A stretch of 64,000 nt of DNA from Mesoflavibacter zeaxanthinifaciens DSM 18436 (GCF_000422365.1 NZ_AULQ01000006.1:5001-69000), one strand, 5' to 3'. Shown: positions 1 through 10,799, counted from the stretch's first letter. Made by a program: numbers and translations. The notes: generated from the sequence alone by a model not told the origin.

Positions 1-275
1 TCTCTATCTACAGTGGGCGTTAGAAATTTGAGTGGATCTGACTTTAGTACGAGAGGACCGAGTTGGACGAACCTCTGGTGTATCTGTTGTTCCGCCAGGA
101 GCATTGCAGAGTAGCTACGTTCGGAAGGGATAAGCGCTGAAAGCATATAAGCGCGAAACCCACCACAAGATGAGATTTCTTTAAAGGGTCGTGGAAGATG
201 ACCACGTTGATAGGCTATAGGTGTAAAGGCAGTAATGTCATAGCCGAGTAGTACTAATAACCCATAGGCTTATTG
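1..275 (+). rRNA. 23S ribosomal RNA, 3' end (partial)
   Basis: The window opens inside the large-subunit rRNA gene. The sarcin-ricin loop core (AGTACGAGAGGACC, about 46-59) is intact, followed by the usual helices of the 3' domain and a 3' end that ends around ...GTACTAATAACCCATAGG. The exact 3' boundary near 275 is estimated by analogy with E. coli. The 5' part lies outside the window, and no tRNA lies between it and the 5S gene. Confidence 0.97.
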
Positions 276-377
276 TACGCCTGTTTTTTTAAGAGTACAA
301 CAAAATTTTCATGAATTATTTTTCAATATGTCATTATATACGGTAAAGTAGAATATTCTACATACACCGAAAGATTT

Positions 378-484
378 AAGGTGATTATAGCGATGGGGCT
401 CACCTCTTACCATTCCGAACAGAGAAGTTAAGCCCATTAGCGCCGATGGTACTACATTGTGGGAGAGTAGGTCGTCGCCTTTTT
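378..484 (+). rRNA. 5S ribosomal RNA
   Basis: About 107 bases with the 5S hallmarks CCATTCCGAACAGAGAAGTTAAG and GGGAGAGTAGGTCG. The two ends (AAGGTG and CGCCTT) pair to close helix I. It follows the 23S gene by about 100 bases on the same strand, as expected for the end of an rRNA operon. The ends are accurate to a few bases. Confidence 0.96.
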
Positions 485-485
485 T

Positions 486-522
486 AAAGTCCTCAACATT
501 TTTTTGTTGAGGACTTTTTTTT
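486..522 (+). terminator. Terminator of the rRNA operon
   Basis: A perfect stem (AAAGTCCTCAACA pairing with TGTTGAGGACTTT) is followed by a run of T. It sits directly behind the 5S gene and should end the rRNA transcript. Confidence 0.9.
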
Positions 523-564
523 GTTTTTTAGTTTTTGAAAAATTAAATGAAACTACGAAGTATA

Positions 565-807
565 CTACTTTGTTTTATTACTTTCGAAGAGACTTTTAAG
601 AATAGTATTTATACCTTTAAAAGCAAAGTAAACAGCTAAAGAGCAAATTATTATTCCTAATATTAATAATACTATATAGAACGGCTTATCTTTATTGCTT
701 AGAATAAGGTATAAAAAAGAAGGTCCTATAAACATTAGTAATAGTGATAATCCTAATTGTTTTAACCCTTTTATTAATATTTCTTTATCTGTAGATTTAG
801 TTTCCAT
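565..807 (-). CDS. DUF6095 family small membrane protein
   Basis: An 80-residue protein with two hydrophobic helices (about residues 18-36 and 44-64) separated by a short polar turn, and charged ends. The layout, with an N-terminal KEILIKGLKQLG-like stretch and a C-terminal FKGINTILKSLF, matches what I recall of DUF6095, a Flavobacteriaceae inner-membrane family of unknown function. Its start overlaps the murQ stop by 11 bases, so the two genes are probably translated from one message. The overlap hints at a link to cell-wall sugar recycling, but nothing in the sequence proves it. Confidence 0.75.
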   Translation of the reverse strand: METKSTDKEILIKGLKQLGLSLLLMFIGPSFLYLILSNKDKPFYIVLLILGIIICSLAVYFAFKGINTILKSLFESNKTK

Positions 808-1615
808 TTTTATAGTTTTTTATAGCTTCTCTAACATTACCATATTTTTTTAATATATTTTGAGCAGTTTCTCGATCTATATTAAGTTCAGAGATTAGCA
901 TTTTTTCTCCTCTATCTACAAGTTTATTGTTACTTAGTTGCATATTGACCATTTTATTACCTTTCACTTTTCCTAGCTGAATCATTGTAGAGGTACTAAT
1001 CATATTAAGTACAAGCTTTTGAGCTGTTCCTGCTTTCATGCGTGAACTACCTGTTACAAATTCTGGACCTACTATAACTTCTATTGGAAATTGTGCTGTA
1101 GTACTAAGCGGACTATCTGAATTACATGTTATACATCCAGTAGTTATATTGTTTGTATTACAATTTTGTAAAGCTGATATTACATAAGGTGTTGTTCCTG
1201 ATGCTGCTATACCAATAACTACATCTTTTTCGTTTATATTATGTTTTAATAAATCTTCCCAACCTTGTGTTGTAGAGTCCTCTGCAAATTCTACTGCTTT
1301 TCTAATAGCTAAATCTCCGCCAGCTATTAAACCTATAACTAAATCATATGACACGCCAAATGTTGGTGGACATTCTGAAGCATCTACTATACCTAATCTA
1401 CCGCTTGTTCCAGCACCGATATAAAATAATCTACCACCTTTTTTTAGTTTAATTACAATCTGTTCTACTAATTGTTCTATTTGAGGAATAGCTTTCTGTA
1501 CTGCTAACGGTACAGTTTGATCTTCTTTATTAATGTTTGTGAGCAGTTGATTAATGCTCATCTTTTCTAAGTGATTATATTTAGAATCTTGTTCTGTGGT
1601 CTTTATAAATTTCAT
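797..1615 (-). CDS. murQ: N-acetylmuramic acid 6-phosphate etherase
   Basis: MurQ cleaves the lactyl ether of MurNAc-6-phosphate to give GlcNAc-6-phosphate and D-lactate during peptidoglycan recycling. The cytoplasmic SIS-domain signature is clear: GAGTSGRLG then DASECPPTFG in the sugar-phosphate site, and later VGPEFVTGSSRMKAGTAQK. From the start MKFIKTTEQDSKYNHLE the protein has 272 residues, a normal length. The frame stays open for 27 more codons upstream, but that stretch is an intergenic palindromic repeat and does not look like protein, so I chose the inner ATG. It overlaps the following DUF6095 gene. No anmK or other recycling gene is adjacent. Confidence 0.95.
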   Translation of the reverse strand: MKFIKTTEQDSKYNHLEKMSINQLLTNINKEDQTVPLAVQKAIPQIEQLVEQIVIKLKKGGRLFYIGAGTSGRLGIVDASECPPTFGVSYDLVIGLIAGGDLAIRKAVEFAEDSTTQGWEDLLKHNINEKDVVIGIAASGTTPYVISALQNCNTNNITTGCITCNSDSPLSTTAQFPIEVIVGPEFVTGSSRMKAGTAQKLVLNMISTSTMIQLGKVKGNKMVNMQLSNNKLVDRGEKMLISELNIDRETAQNILKKYGNVREAIKNYKNGN

Positions 1616-1631
1616 AGGTGTAAAGTTAGCT

Positions 1632-1724
1632 ATTTTTGCGTTAGCGATAGTAGTGGTTAGCTTTTGGTGAGGCTTGCAGCGAACCAAAACTAGCAACGGA
1701 TAGCGCGACCCTTGTGGTAACGCC
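1632..1724. repeat. Palindromic intergenic repeat upstream of murQ
   Basis: A GC-rich stretch unlike the surrounding AT-rich DNA. It holds inverted repeats such as TTTTGGT (about 1661) with ACCAAAA (about 1683), and outer arms GCGTTAGCGATA and TAGCGCG...GTAACGCC. The reverse strand reads GGGCGTTACCACAAGGGTCG..., which resembles a palindromic element I recall as widespread between genes in Flavobacteriia. It lies between two minus-strand genes and may act as a transcript end or processing site. Confidence 0.6.
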
Positions 1725-1727
1725 CAA

Positions 1728-2540
1728 TTAATTTACTGTATAATTGTATTGATAGGCTTGTGATACCCTAAAATAGCCTAACGGATAATTGTCTGGATTG
1801 GTAATATTTATACAATTACCTCTAACTGTTGCTGGTTGTGTTTCGAATGGGCCACCATCATTTTCTGAGGATTGTTGTAGTAAAAGGAACATGAAATTAT
1901 AATATTGTTCAGAAATTCCGTAGTTTTTAATGATTACTTCATCACCGGATTCTAAATCTTCTTCGGTGAAAAATGCAAAAATTTGATTTCCATCTGTAAA
2001 CTCGTCATCATATACTTCGTAAGTAGGAATTACTGCTATATCTGTATCAAATTGATATAAATAAAAATTTGGCTCGTTAGCAGGATCATTATAATAGGCT
2101 TTTAACTCGATATCTTCTCCAGAAAAACCGCCTTCATCATTTTGTTCTACATATTCTACAGGTGTTACGGATTTTAAATGTTCTGAACCAACATAAGTGT
2201 CTCCGTTATATTGGATTGTAAGTGTATATTCTTGGTTTATTTCAGGAATAAAATTTGTTGTTTTGTATATACCAGTATCACCGTCCTCAGTAAAAATAAA
2301 AGTATTATTATTTTGATCTGTTACACTAACTATTGCATTATTAGCTGGTGGAATTTCTGTATCAAAAAATGGAGCAGACAATGTTAATTTAATATCTTGT
2401 TCATTACCTGTTGTACCATCCAACCAATTTAGCGAAGCGTCTATTACAAGTTTTGGTTCTGTTTCTGGTAAGTCAATGTCTACAACTTCTTCACAGTTAA
2501 AAAGTAATAAAAGGGCACTTATATATATAAATTTTTTCAT
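1728..2540 (-). CDS. DUF4249 domain-containing lipoprotein
   Basis: A 270-residue exported lipoprotein. The signal is MKKFIYISALLLLFNC, with the lipobox cysteine at residue 16, followed at once by EEVVDIDLPETEPKLVIDAS, the typical DUF4249 opening. The rest looks like beta-rich Ig-type repeats. DUF4249 proteins are usually encoded directly after a TonB-dependent receptor, as here: the receptor stop and this start share a base. They are thought to be surface partners of the receptor, comparable in position to SusD but unrelated in fold. The substrate is unknown. Confidence 0.85.
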   Translation of the reverse strand: MKKFIYISALLLLFNCEEVVDIDLPETEPKLVIDASLNWLDGTTGNEQDIKLTLSAPFFDTEIPPANNAIVSVTDQNNNTFIFTEDGDTGIYKTTNFIPEINQEYTLTIQYNGDTYVGSEHLKSVTPVEYVEQNDEGGFSGEDIELKAYYNDPANEPNFYLYQFDTDIAVIPTYEVYDDEFTDGNQIFAFFTEEDLESGDEVIIKNYGISEQYYNFMFLLLQQSSENDGGPFETQPATVRGNCINITNPDNYPLGYFRVSQAYQYNYTVN

Positions 2541-4915
2541 TAGAATTTAAAGTTATAGGTTACTGAAGGTATAATACCAAAAAGTGAAAATTTTGTAGCT
2601 TCATTAATTCCGGTTATTCTATTTTCTGAAAAACTTACTGAAGCAGCGTTGTAACGATTGTATGCATTATAAATACTAAAAGTCCAATAGTTTTGCCAAC
2701 CTTTTGTCTTGTTAGGTTTTGGTGTATAATTTGCAGATATATCTAAACGATGATACGTTGGTAATCTGTTAGAATTACGATTACCGTAATTGGGTATTGT
2801 TAAACCTGCGTATTGATACTGAGATACAGGATATGTTGTAGGTTGTCCTGTTTGAAGAACAAAATTGGCATTAAAAGTCCATTTTTTATTCAATTCGTAA
2901 TTACTAGTTATTGAAATATCATGAGTTTTATCAAATGCAGTATTGTACCAATTACCGTTATTTATACCTAGCTCTTCAGGTGTTCTTCCTGTTGTTTGTT
3001 GTTCTGATTTTGATAAAGTATAGGCTATCCAACCTTCTAATTTTCCGACATTTTTTTTAAAAAGAATTTCTAATCCATAAGCTCTTGCTTTTCCGTTTAA
3101 AATAACTTGTTCAATTGCATTATTAGCTATCAAATTTGCGCCGTCTATATAATCGATTCTATTTTTTATTGTTTTATAAAAACTTTCTACTTCTAAGGAG
3201 TAATCGTTATTATTAAAACTTTTAAAATATCCTACAGCTATTTGGTCTAGCAGTTGTGGTTTTACATATTTACCACTTGGTGTCCACACGTCTAAAGGTG
3301 TTGGAGAACTAGTGTTTGATAACAAGTGTAAATACTGTGTCATACGATTATAACTTGCTTTTATAGAACTATTTTTGTTTAATTGATATGCAACTGAAAA
3401 TCTTGGTTCTAAATTAAAAAAGGATTTTATAACATCACTTCTGTTATAGTTTTCTGTACCTATTGGTTCTGCCTTTTCATAAATCTGTAAATCTTCATTA
3501 AAAATTACAGGTTGATCGTTTTCATAAATGTTTAATTCATCTTGACCTAAACGTAAAAAAGAACTTAGCCTTAACCCATAATTAATAGATAGTTTATCAG
3601 ATAGTTCATGCTCTGCATCTAAATAAATAGCATTTTCAAATGCATATTTATCTATTAGTTTGAAAGGATTTATTCCTGAAGTTGGTGTAGAAGGTTCAAT
3701 TTCTCCTGGATTAAACTTATAATATATACTGTTTAAACCATATTGAAGTTTGAAATTATTAGAAATATAATGTTTAAAATCATATTTAAAGTTGAAATTT
3801 CTAATTCCTGAATCCCAATCAAATTCAACAAAATTAAGCTTTAATCCATAATAGTAATCAGAATATATTAATGACATATTTGAAAATAACTTATCAGAAA
3901 ACAAGTGATTCCATCTAAAGTTTACAACCGTATTACCGTAGGTGTTATCAAAACTATCTGCAATTCTAAATACATCACGACCAAAATATCCAGATAAATA
4001 GATATTATTTTTATCATTTAGTTTGTAGCTTAATTTGGTGTTTAAATCATAAAAGTAAGCCACGTTATCAATATCAAAAAGTGGTAAAAATAAGTGAGCA
4101 TAACTACTACGTCCACCAAAAAGAAAAGAACCTTTGTCTTTTTTTAATGGTCCTTCTGCTAATAATCTACTAGCAACTAAACCAATACCTCCATTTGCAT
4201 GAAACTCTTTACTATTTCCTTCCTTTTGATAAATATCTAAAACAGAAGAAACACGTCCACCGTAGCGTGATGGTATTCCTCCTTTATATAGTTTTAAATC
4301 TTTAATAGCATCAGGATTAAAAACAGAAAATAACCCGAATAAATGTGAAGAATTAAAAACAGTAGCTTCGTCTAATAAAATTAAGTTTTGGTCCGCAGCG
4401 CCACCACGTACGTTAAATCCAGAACTACCTTCTCCAGCGTTAGTGACACCAGGTAATAAAGTAATTGCTTTGATAACATCAGGTTCTCCTAAAACTACTG
4501 GTATTTTTTTTATTGTAGAAGCTTTTAACGCATTAACACTCATTTGTGGTTTTCTTATGTTTAGTCGCTCTACATTTTCTGTAATCACAACTTCTTCTAA
4601 GCTTTCAACAGATTCAGTTAAATTGAAGTTTTTAGTAATATCTTCATTTAGATTGATAGTTTCTGAAGTTTCTGCATAACCTAAATAAGAAATTATCACT
4701 TTGTAGTTACCTTTTGGTAATGTGATAGAGTAGAAGCCATACTCATTAGTAGTTGTGCCAGTATTTAATTCAGGAATAATAACATTTACGCTAATTAATG
4801 ACTCGTTAGTATTGGTGTCTGTTATTTTTCCACTTAATGTGAATTTTTCTTGAGAGAATGCAGATAAGGAGATTTGAATTAAAAATGCTATGGTTAGGAT
4901 TAGCTTAGAATTCAT
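2540..4915 (-). CDS. TonB-dependent receptor with carboxypeptidase-regulatory-like N-domain
   Basis: A 791-residue outer-membrane receptor. A Sec signal (about 1-21) is followed by a CarboxypepD_reg-like beta-sandwich (about 24-110, with TTNEYGFYSITLPKGNYKV), a plug (about 125-225, including GVTNAGEGSSGFNVRGG and the NLILLDEATVF segment) and a long beta-barrel ending in an aromatic residue (YNFKF). Such receptors take up substrates that are too large or scarce for porins, powered by TonB-ExbBD. It forms a two-gene operon with the DUF4249 lipoprotein downstream. No catabolic enzyme is nearby to suggest the substrate. Confidence 0.92.
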   Translation of the reverse strand: MNSKLILTIAFLIQISLSAFSQEKFTLSGKITDTNTNESLISVNVIIPELNTGTTTNEYGFYSITLPKGNYKVIISYLGYAETSETINLNEDITKNFNLTESVESLEEVVITENVERLNIRKPQMSVNALKASTIKKIPVVLGEPDVIKAITLLPGVTNAGEGSSGFNVRGGAADQNLILLDEATVFNSSHLFGLFSVFNPDAIKDLKLYKGGIPSRYGGRVSSVLDIYQKEGNSKEFHANGGIGLVASRLLAEGPLKKDKGSFLFGGRSSYAHLFLPLFDIDNVAYFYDLNTKLSYKLNDKNNIYLSGYFGRDVFRIADSFDNTYGNTVVNFRWNHLFSDKLFSNMSLIYSDYYYGLKLNFVEFDWDSGIRNFNFKYDFKHYISNNFKLQYGLNSIYYKFNPGEIEPSTPTSGINPFKLIDKYAFENAIYLDAEHELSDKLSINYGLRLSSFLRLGQDELNIYENDQPVIFNEDLQIYEKAEPIGTENYNRSDVIKSFFNLEPRFSVAYQLNKNSSIKASYNRMTQYLHLLSNTSSPTPLDVWTPSGKYVKPQLLDQIAVGYFKSFNNNDYSLEVESFYKTIKNRIDYIDGANLIANNAIEQVILNGKARAYGLEILFKKNVGKLEGWIAYTLSKSEQQTTGRTPEELGINNGNWYNTAFDKTHDISITSNYELNKKWTFNANFVLQTGQPTTYPVSQYQYAGLTIPNYGNRNSNRLPTYHRLDISANYTPKPNKTKGWQNYWTFSIYNAYNRYNAASVSFSENRITGINEATKFSLFGIIPSVTYNFKF

Positions 4916-4941
4916 TACAATTTTTAAAGTAAAAATAAAGA

Positions 4942-4966
4942 AAAAGCTCCTGTAAAAGGAGCTTTT
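4942..4966 (-). terminator. Terminator behind isocitrate dehydrogenase
   Basis: A hairpin with AAAAGCTCCT pairing with AGGAGCTTTT and a T-rich tail when read on the minus strand. It lies between the icd stop and the start of the TonB receptor, so it separates the two transcription units. Confidence 0.8.
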
Positions 4967-4994
4967 AACAATTTATTAATTTCGATAAGGGAAT

Positions 4995-7283
<2,289 letters not shown>

Positions 7284-7374
7284 TTAAAGTGAAAATTGGC
7301 ACTTAACGTTTTATTATAATGATGATATTTAGAAGATTATAAAATTACGAATTTGATAAAATATGATTAAAATT

Positions 7375-7947
7375 TTAAGAAATCACAATTTTATAAGTAT
7401 CAAGAAGTCCTGAAATTTGATCTTTTGAAAATTTAGCGCCTTTTATTTTGTTTCTTTCTGGGTTAATACTGTAATTTATTGCTTTACTAAAGTCTGCTTG
7501 CTCTAAGTTTGTTTGTTCAAAAACAGCATTTTTAAAATTACAAGTATCAAACGTAGTTTTAGTAAAATTAGCTTCGGTTAAGTCTACTTGATCAAATACA
7601 CAGTTTTTAAATTTACTCGAGACTAATTTGATTTTATAAAAAGAAGAAAAGTTTAAAACACAATCTGTAAAACTTGCAGAAAATAAAAGCTTATTACAGT
7701 CAGAAAATAAAATACCTAACATTTTACTGTCTAAAAACGTTACATCTTTAAACGTAGCATCTTTAACTTTAATATTACTTAGATTACAACCTTCAAAAAC
7801 GCAGTCTAAAAAACTAAAAGCCGATAGAAAACTGTTTTCAAAATTACAGTTAATAAATGTGCAGTTATCATATTCTGCTCTTTGTAATGCTTGAGAAGTA
7901 AAATCTTTGTTTTTATAAACGGTATCTGCGATAAAGGGTAGAGGCAT
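7375..7947 (-). CDS. Pentapeptide-repeat protein
   Basis: About 190 residues, most of them in a right-handed quadrilateral beta-helix of five-residue repeats with a central F or L and A, C or N before it (for example CNFENS, CVFEGCNL, ATFKDVTF, ANFTKTTF, CNFKNAVF, TNLEQADF). No signal or membrane helix. Some members of the family mimic DNA and block gyrase, but most have no known role, and a Qnr-like function cannot be claimed. The open frame continues 17 codons upstream, but that extension lies inside a terminator stem and its T-run, so I start at MPLPFIADTVYKNKDF. Confidence 0.85.
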   Translation of the reverse strand: MPLPFIADTVYKNKDFTSQALQRAEYDNCTFINCNFENSFLSAFSFLDCVFEGCNLSNIKVKDATFKDVTFLDSKMLGILFSDCNKLLFSASFTDCVLNFSSFYKIKLVSSKFKNCVFDQVDLTEANFTKTTFDTCNFKNAVFEQTNLEQADFSKAINYSINPERNKIKGAKFSKDQISGLLDTYKIVIS

Positions 7948-7981
7948 TGTACTTTTATTTATGCTGTAAGATAAGAAACCT

Positions 7982-8033
7982 AAAAAAACAAAAGCCATAA
8001 CATAATAGAATTAACTATTGTTGCTATGGCTTT
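7982..8033 (-). terminator. Strong intrinsic terminator, minus strand
   Basis: On the minus strand a long stem (AAAGCCATAGCAACAATAG pairing, with one or two bulges, with CTATTATGTTATGGCTTT) is followed by TTGTTTTTTT. It lies upstream of the pentapeptide gene and 530 bases behind the rplS terminator. It must therefore end a transcript that begins between 8034 and 8565. Confidence 0.85.
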
Positions 8034-8565
8034 CTTGAATTAACACTTTGGTGATGACCTATTTAACTTTCATTAAATCGATCCAAAACTTTCGTTTTAC
8101 ATCTTTTCGGTTCACGCACTTGTCAAATCAATAGTACATTTGGGTAACTTTCAAAATGTGTTGACTTGTTACAAAATGTACATAGTAATTGTTTTTCTGG
8201 ATGATTTACTCTTTTAATTTCAATTTTCATGAAATTACCATTGTAAAACATTGTTTTGTTCTTCTTAAAGTAGCTATTGCTACTTAAGATTACTTAAAAC
8301 TTTCAATTTTATTAGTTCCTTTCTGCTTTCACATAAAGCACTTTTTAAAATCTCTTAATTTTACAATTTACACGACTACACATGTAATTTTCAAAAACCT
8401 CAAAAAACAATACAACTAAATCAAATTCATTTTATCGAAACCAATAATTAATATTGTTATTAATTGTTTTACTAAGATAAGTCTTTTTATTAGTTTTTTA
8501 TAGTTTTTAACTATTTAAATATCAACCGTTTATGAACCATGGTTATTAACAAAAGTTAATAACTA
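8034..8565 (-). other. 530-base region without an assigned gene, bounded by two minus-strand terminators
   Basis: AT-rich DNA between the rplS terminator and the terminator at 7982-8033. The only reading frame that looks at all like a gene is the 42-codon frame at 8123-8251. I recognise no tRNA, tmRNA or known riboswitch in it. The two flanking terminators imply a separate small transcription unit, either a small protein gene or a non-coding RNA. Confidence 0.5.
8123..8251 (-). CDS. Candidate 42-residue protein with a CXXC pair
   Basis: An open frame (MFYNGNFMKIEIKRVNHPEK...) that could also start eight codons later at MKIEIKRV. The middle holds LCTFCNKSTHFE: two cysteines spaced CTFC, then a histidine, reminiscent of a partial zinc ribbon. 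It sits in a region with its own terminator 90 bases downstream and no other gene. I know of no family for it. It could be chance in an AT-rich region, with the transcript being a non-coding RNA instead. Confidence 0.35.
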   Translation of the reverse strand: MFYNGNFMKIEIKRVNHPEKQLLCTFCNKSTHFESYPNVLLI

Positions 8566-8597
8566 AAAAAGCCTAAACGATTAAGTTTAGGCTTTTT
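8566..8597 (-). terminator. Terminator behind rplS
   Basis: A perfect stem AAAAAGCCTAAAC / GTTTAGGCTTTTT with a six-base loop, followed by T on the minus strand, 23 bases after the rplS stop codon. Confidence 0.88.
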
Positions 8598-8619
8598 ATA
8601 TATGATTTGAAGTGGTAAA

Positions 8620-8973
8620 TTATTTTCTTCTAGCTTCTTTAATTCTAGCTTTTTTACCTGTAAGACCTCTAAAGTAAAAGATTCTTGCTCTTCTAACTTT
8701 ACCTCTTTTATTAACTTCAATTTTTTGTAATGCAGGTAAGTTAACAGGGAAGATACGCTCTACACCAACTGTTCCTGACATTTTTCTAATTGTAAAAGTT
8801 TCTGAAGTACCAGTACCTCTTCTTTGTAATACTACACCTCTAAAGAACTGAGTTCTTACTTTTTCTCCTTCTCTAATTTCGTAGTAAACTGTAATTGTGT
8901 CACCAGCTGAAAATTCTGGTAAGTCTTTTCTTGTTACAAATTCGTCTTGTACAAATTTTATTAAAGATTCCAT
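8620..8973 (-). CDS. rplS: 50S ribosomal protein L19
   Basis: A 117-residue basic protein that bridges 23S rRNA at the subunit interface. It is recognisable along its whole length: the start MESLIKFVQDEF, the SH3-like core FSAGDTITVYYEIREGEK, GVVLQRRGTGTSETFTIRKM and the C-terminal KRGKVRRARIFYFRGLTGKKARI. It lies 196 bases behind trmD on the same strand and ends in its own terminator. A -7 box at 9048-9055 gives it a separate promoter with a leader of about 70 bases. Confidence 0.97.
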   Translation of the reverse strand: MESLIKFVQDEFVTRKDLPEFSAGDTITVYYEIREGEKVRTQFFRGVVLQRRGTGTSETFTIRKMSGTVGVERIFPVNLPALQKIEVNKRGKVRRARIFYFRGLTGKKARIKEARRK

Positions 8974-9047
8974 CTTTATTTATGTTTAAGTGTTTGATTC
9001 AGAACAACATTCACGTATTTCGCCAGAGGTTAATCCGAAATTGGGTG

Positions 9048-9055
9048 CAAATATA
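9048..9055 (-). promoter_or_regulatory. -7 box of the rplS promoter
   Basis: The minus strand reads TATATTTG, an exact match to the Bacteroidota -7 consensus TAnnTTTG, about 75 bases before the rplS start. I do not find a clear TTG at the -33 position. The leader between box and start could be long enough for autoregulation, but I recognise no known leader motif. Confidence 0.55.
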
Positions 9056-9169
9056 AGCAAAAAGTTAATTGATAAAAGTAAAAGTTTAAAAAATGTTTGT
9101 TGACGAAGACGGTTTTTAAGTTATCGATACATTTTGTTTGTACTTCAAAAAATACTCGAACAGACCAAA

Positions 9170-9847
9170 TTATTCATCTAATAAATCTGGTCTTCTTTCT
9201 TTTGTGCGTTTATAAGCTTGTTCTTCTCGCCATTTTTCAATTTTTGGAAAATTACCGCTAAATAATACTTCTGGTACTTTATGTCCGTTGTAATCTCGAG
9301 GTCTTGTATAAATTGGTGGCGCTAATAAATTATCTTGAAAACTATCTGTTAACGCCGAAGTTTCGTTACCTAAAACACCTGGTATTAATCGTATTACAGC
9401 ATCACAAAGTACAGCAGCACCAAGTTCTCCGCCAGATAGAACATAATCGCCAATAGATATTTCTTTGGTAACAAACATATCGCGTACGCGTTGGTCTACA
9501 CCTTTATAATGTCCGCAAAGGATAATGATATTTTCTTTTAATGATAAGGTGTTGGCAATACCTTGATTTAAGGTTTCGCCATCTGGTGTCATATAAATAA
9601 CCTCGTCATAGTGACGTTGCGATTTTAATTTGCTTATACATTTATCTATAGGTTCTATAAGCATTACCATACCTGCGCCGCCACCAAATTGATAATCGTC
9701 AATGGTTTTGTAGTTATCTGTAGTATAATCTCTTAAATTATGAAAATGTACTTCTACCAAATCTGCTTCAATAGCACGTTTTAAAATGGATGCTTCAAAC
9801 GGACTTTTAAGTAACTCTGGTAAAACAGTGATGATATCTATTCTCAT
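9170..9847 (-). CDS. trmD: tRNA (guanine-N1-)-methyltransferase
   Basis: TrmD methylates G37 next to the anticodon of tRNAs that read CNN and GGN-type codons, preventing +1 frameshifts. At 225 residues it is the usual length. The SPOUT trefoil-knot motifs are present: [38 protein letters not shown] and [12 protein letters not shown]. The gene pairs with rplS as in many bacteria, although the 196-base gap and promoter box suggest that rplS can be transcribed separately. Confidence 0.97.
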   Translation of the reverse strand: MRIDIITVLPELLKSPFEASILKRAIEADLVEVHFHNLRDYTTDNYKTIDDYQFGGGAGMVMLIEPIDKCISKLKSQRHYDEVIYMTPDGETLNQGIANTLSLKENIIILCGHYKGVDQRVRDMFVTKEISIGDYVLSGGELGAAVLCDAVIRLIPGVLGNETSALTDSFQDNLLAPPIYTRPRDYNGHKVPEVLFSGNFPKIEKWREEQAYKRTKERRPDLLDE

Positions 9848-9867
9848 GGCTTTGCTTTATTGGGTTG

Positions 9868-9875
9868 CAAAGATA
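9868..9875 (-). promoter_or_regulatory. -7 box of the trmD promoter
   Basis: The minus strand reads TATCTTTG, a perfect TAnnTTTG box, about 20 bases upstream of the trmD start. No convincing -33 TTG is visible at the expected spacing. Confidence 0.6.
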
Positions 9876-9925
9876 GATTAAAAGTTTGGAAAGTAATATC
9901 TCTATTAATTTAGTTACCTAGAACA

Positions 9926-10534
9926 TCATTCTACATATTCATCAAATTCATATTTTACATCCCAAGTTCCATTTACATTTTGATAGATTCTGCTCATACC
10001 ACCAGAACCAAGCCTAATTCTAACATATGCTAAGTTTAGCTCTCTATTAAATATTGGTTTTGTTATACTTAAATAAGAAAAATAATTTTTCATGTTTTCC
10101 TTTTTGTAATAATTTGAAGCTATTTTATTAATTGAGTCCCATTTAATATTATTAGAATAATATTTTTCAATATCAATAACGTTAAATCCTTTGTTGGATA
10201 ATTGATTAAAGCTAAACCTTTTGTTGTCTATAAATTGTTGTTTAACAAATTCAATATCATTAATATTTAGAGTATCTGAAATATATTGTGAAAGGTTAAT
10301 TGATTTGTTTTTATTTATTGGGTCAATAGGTAAACTTGGAGGAACAACTATTGTAAAATTTGAAACTAATTCTCTTTTATCATTTAGTAGTTTAGATTCA
10401 GTAGTATCTGATAGTATTTGTACTAAAAAATCAATTTTAAATTTATTACTTATTAAATCGGTGTTATTTTTCTTTTTACAAGAAATAATTTGATTAAAAA
10501 TCAAAATAAATAATAGAAAGTGTATCTTTTTCAA
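9926..10534 (-). CDS. Hypothetical lipoprotein
   Basis: 202 residues. The signal MKKIHFLLFILIFNQIISC ends in a lipobox cysteine (residue 19) followed by KKKNN, so the protein is probably anchored in the periplasm. The body is polar and rich in Asn, Lys and Ile, with no motif I recognise; the C-terminal third (LAYVRIRLGSGGMSRIYQNVNGTWDVKYEFDEY) resembles the end of small secreted domains that read out a measured or reported value. The neighbours, trmD and a tiny membrane protein, give no functional clue. Confidence 0.7.
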   Translation of the reverse strand: MKKIHFLLFILIFNQIISCKKKNNTDLISNKFKIDFLVQILSDTTESKLLNDKRELVSNFTIVVPPSLPIDPINKNKSINLSQYISDTLNINDIEFVKQQFIDNKRFSFNQLSNKGFNVIDIEKYYSNNIKWDSINKIASNYYKKENMKNYFSYLSITKPIFNRELNLAYVRIRLGSGGMSRIYQNVNGTWDVKYEFDEYVE

Positions 10535-10574
10535 AATAGAGAATAATTATTGTTTGATGTTACACAATATTTCT

Positions 10575-10799
10575 TTAAAAATTCAATACATCAATCCATT
10601 TTAAAAGATACATGATTAAAAAGGTAAACGCTGCACTAACAAAAATGGTGCTTTGCCAAAAGTAAAGTTTGTTATTCCAAAGGTGAAGCCATTTTTCGCC
10701 AAACGAAGTTTTGACATAACTTTTTAAGAACACAGAATACGCAAAACCTATTGCCGAAAAAATGACTAAAGCTAGTATTACAATTAAAGATTTTTCCAT
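10575..10799 (-). CDS. Small two-helix membrane protein, unknown function
   Basis: 74 residues with two predicted transmembrane helices (about 4-22 and 48-66) around a basic, aromatic linker (KTSFGEKWLHLWNNKLYFW). I do not recognise a family. It stands alone on the minus strand between a lipoprotein gene and the Gfo/Idh/MocA oxidoreductase gene. Confidence 0.65.
   Translation of the reverse strand: MEKSLIVILALVIFSAIGFAYSVFLKSYVKTSFGEKWLHLWNNKLYFWQSTIFVSAAFTFLIMYLLKWIDVLNF

Noticed and set aside
7375-7947. Qnr-type fluoroquinolone resistance protein
   Set aside because: It has pentapeptide repeats, but nothing specific to Qnr beyond that; the repeats are common in unrelated proteins.
8034-8565. 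tmRNA or 6S RNA gene
   Set aside because: I see neither a tRNA-like end with a coding tag nor the long open helix of 6S RNA.
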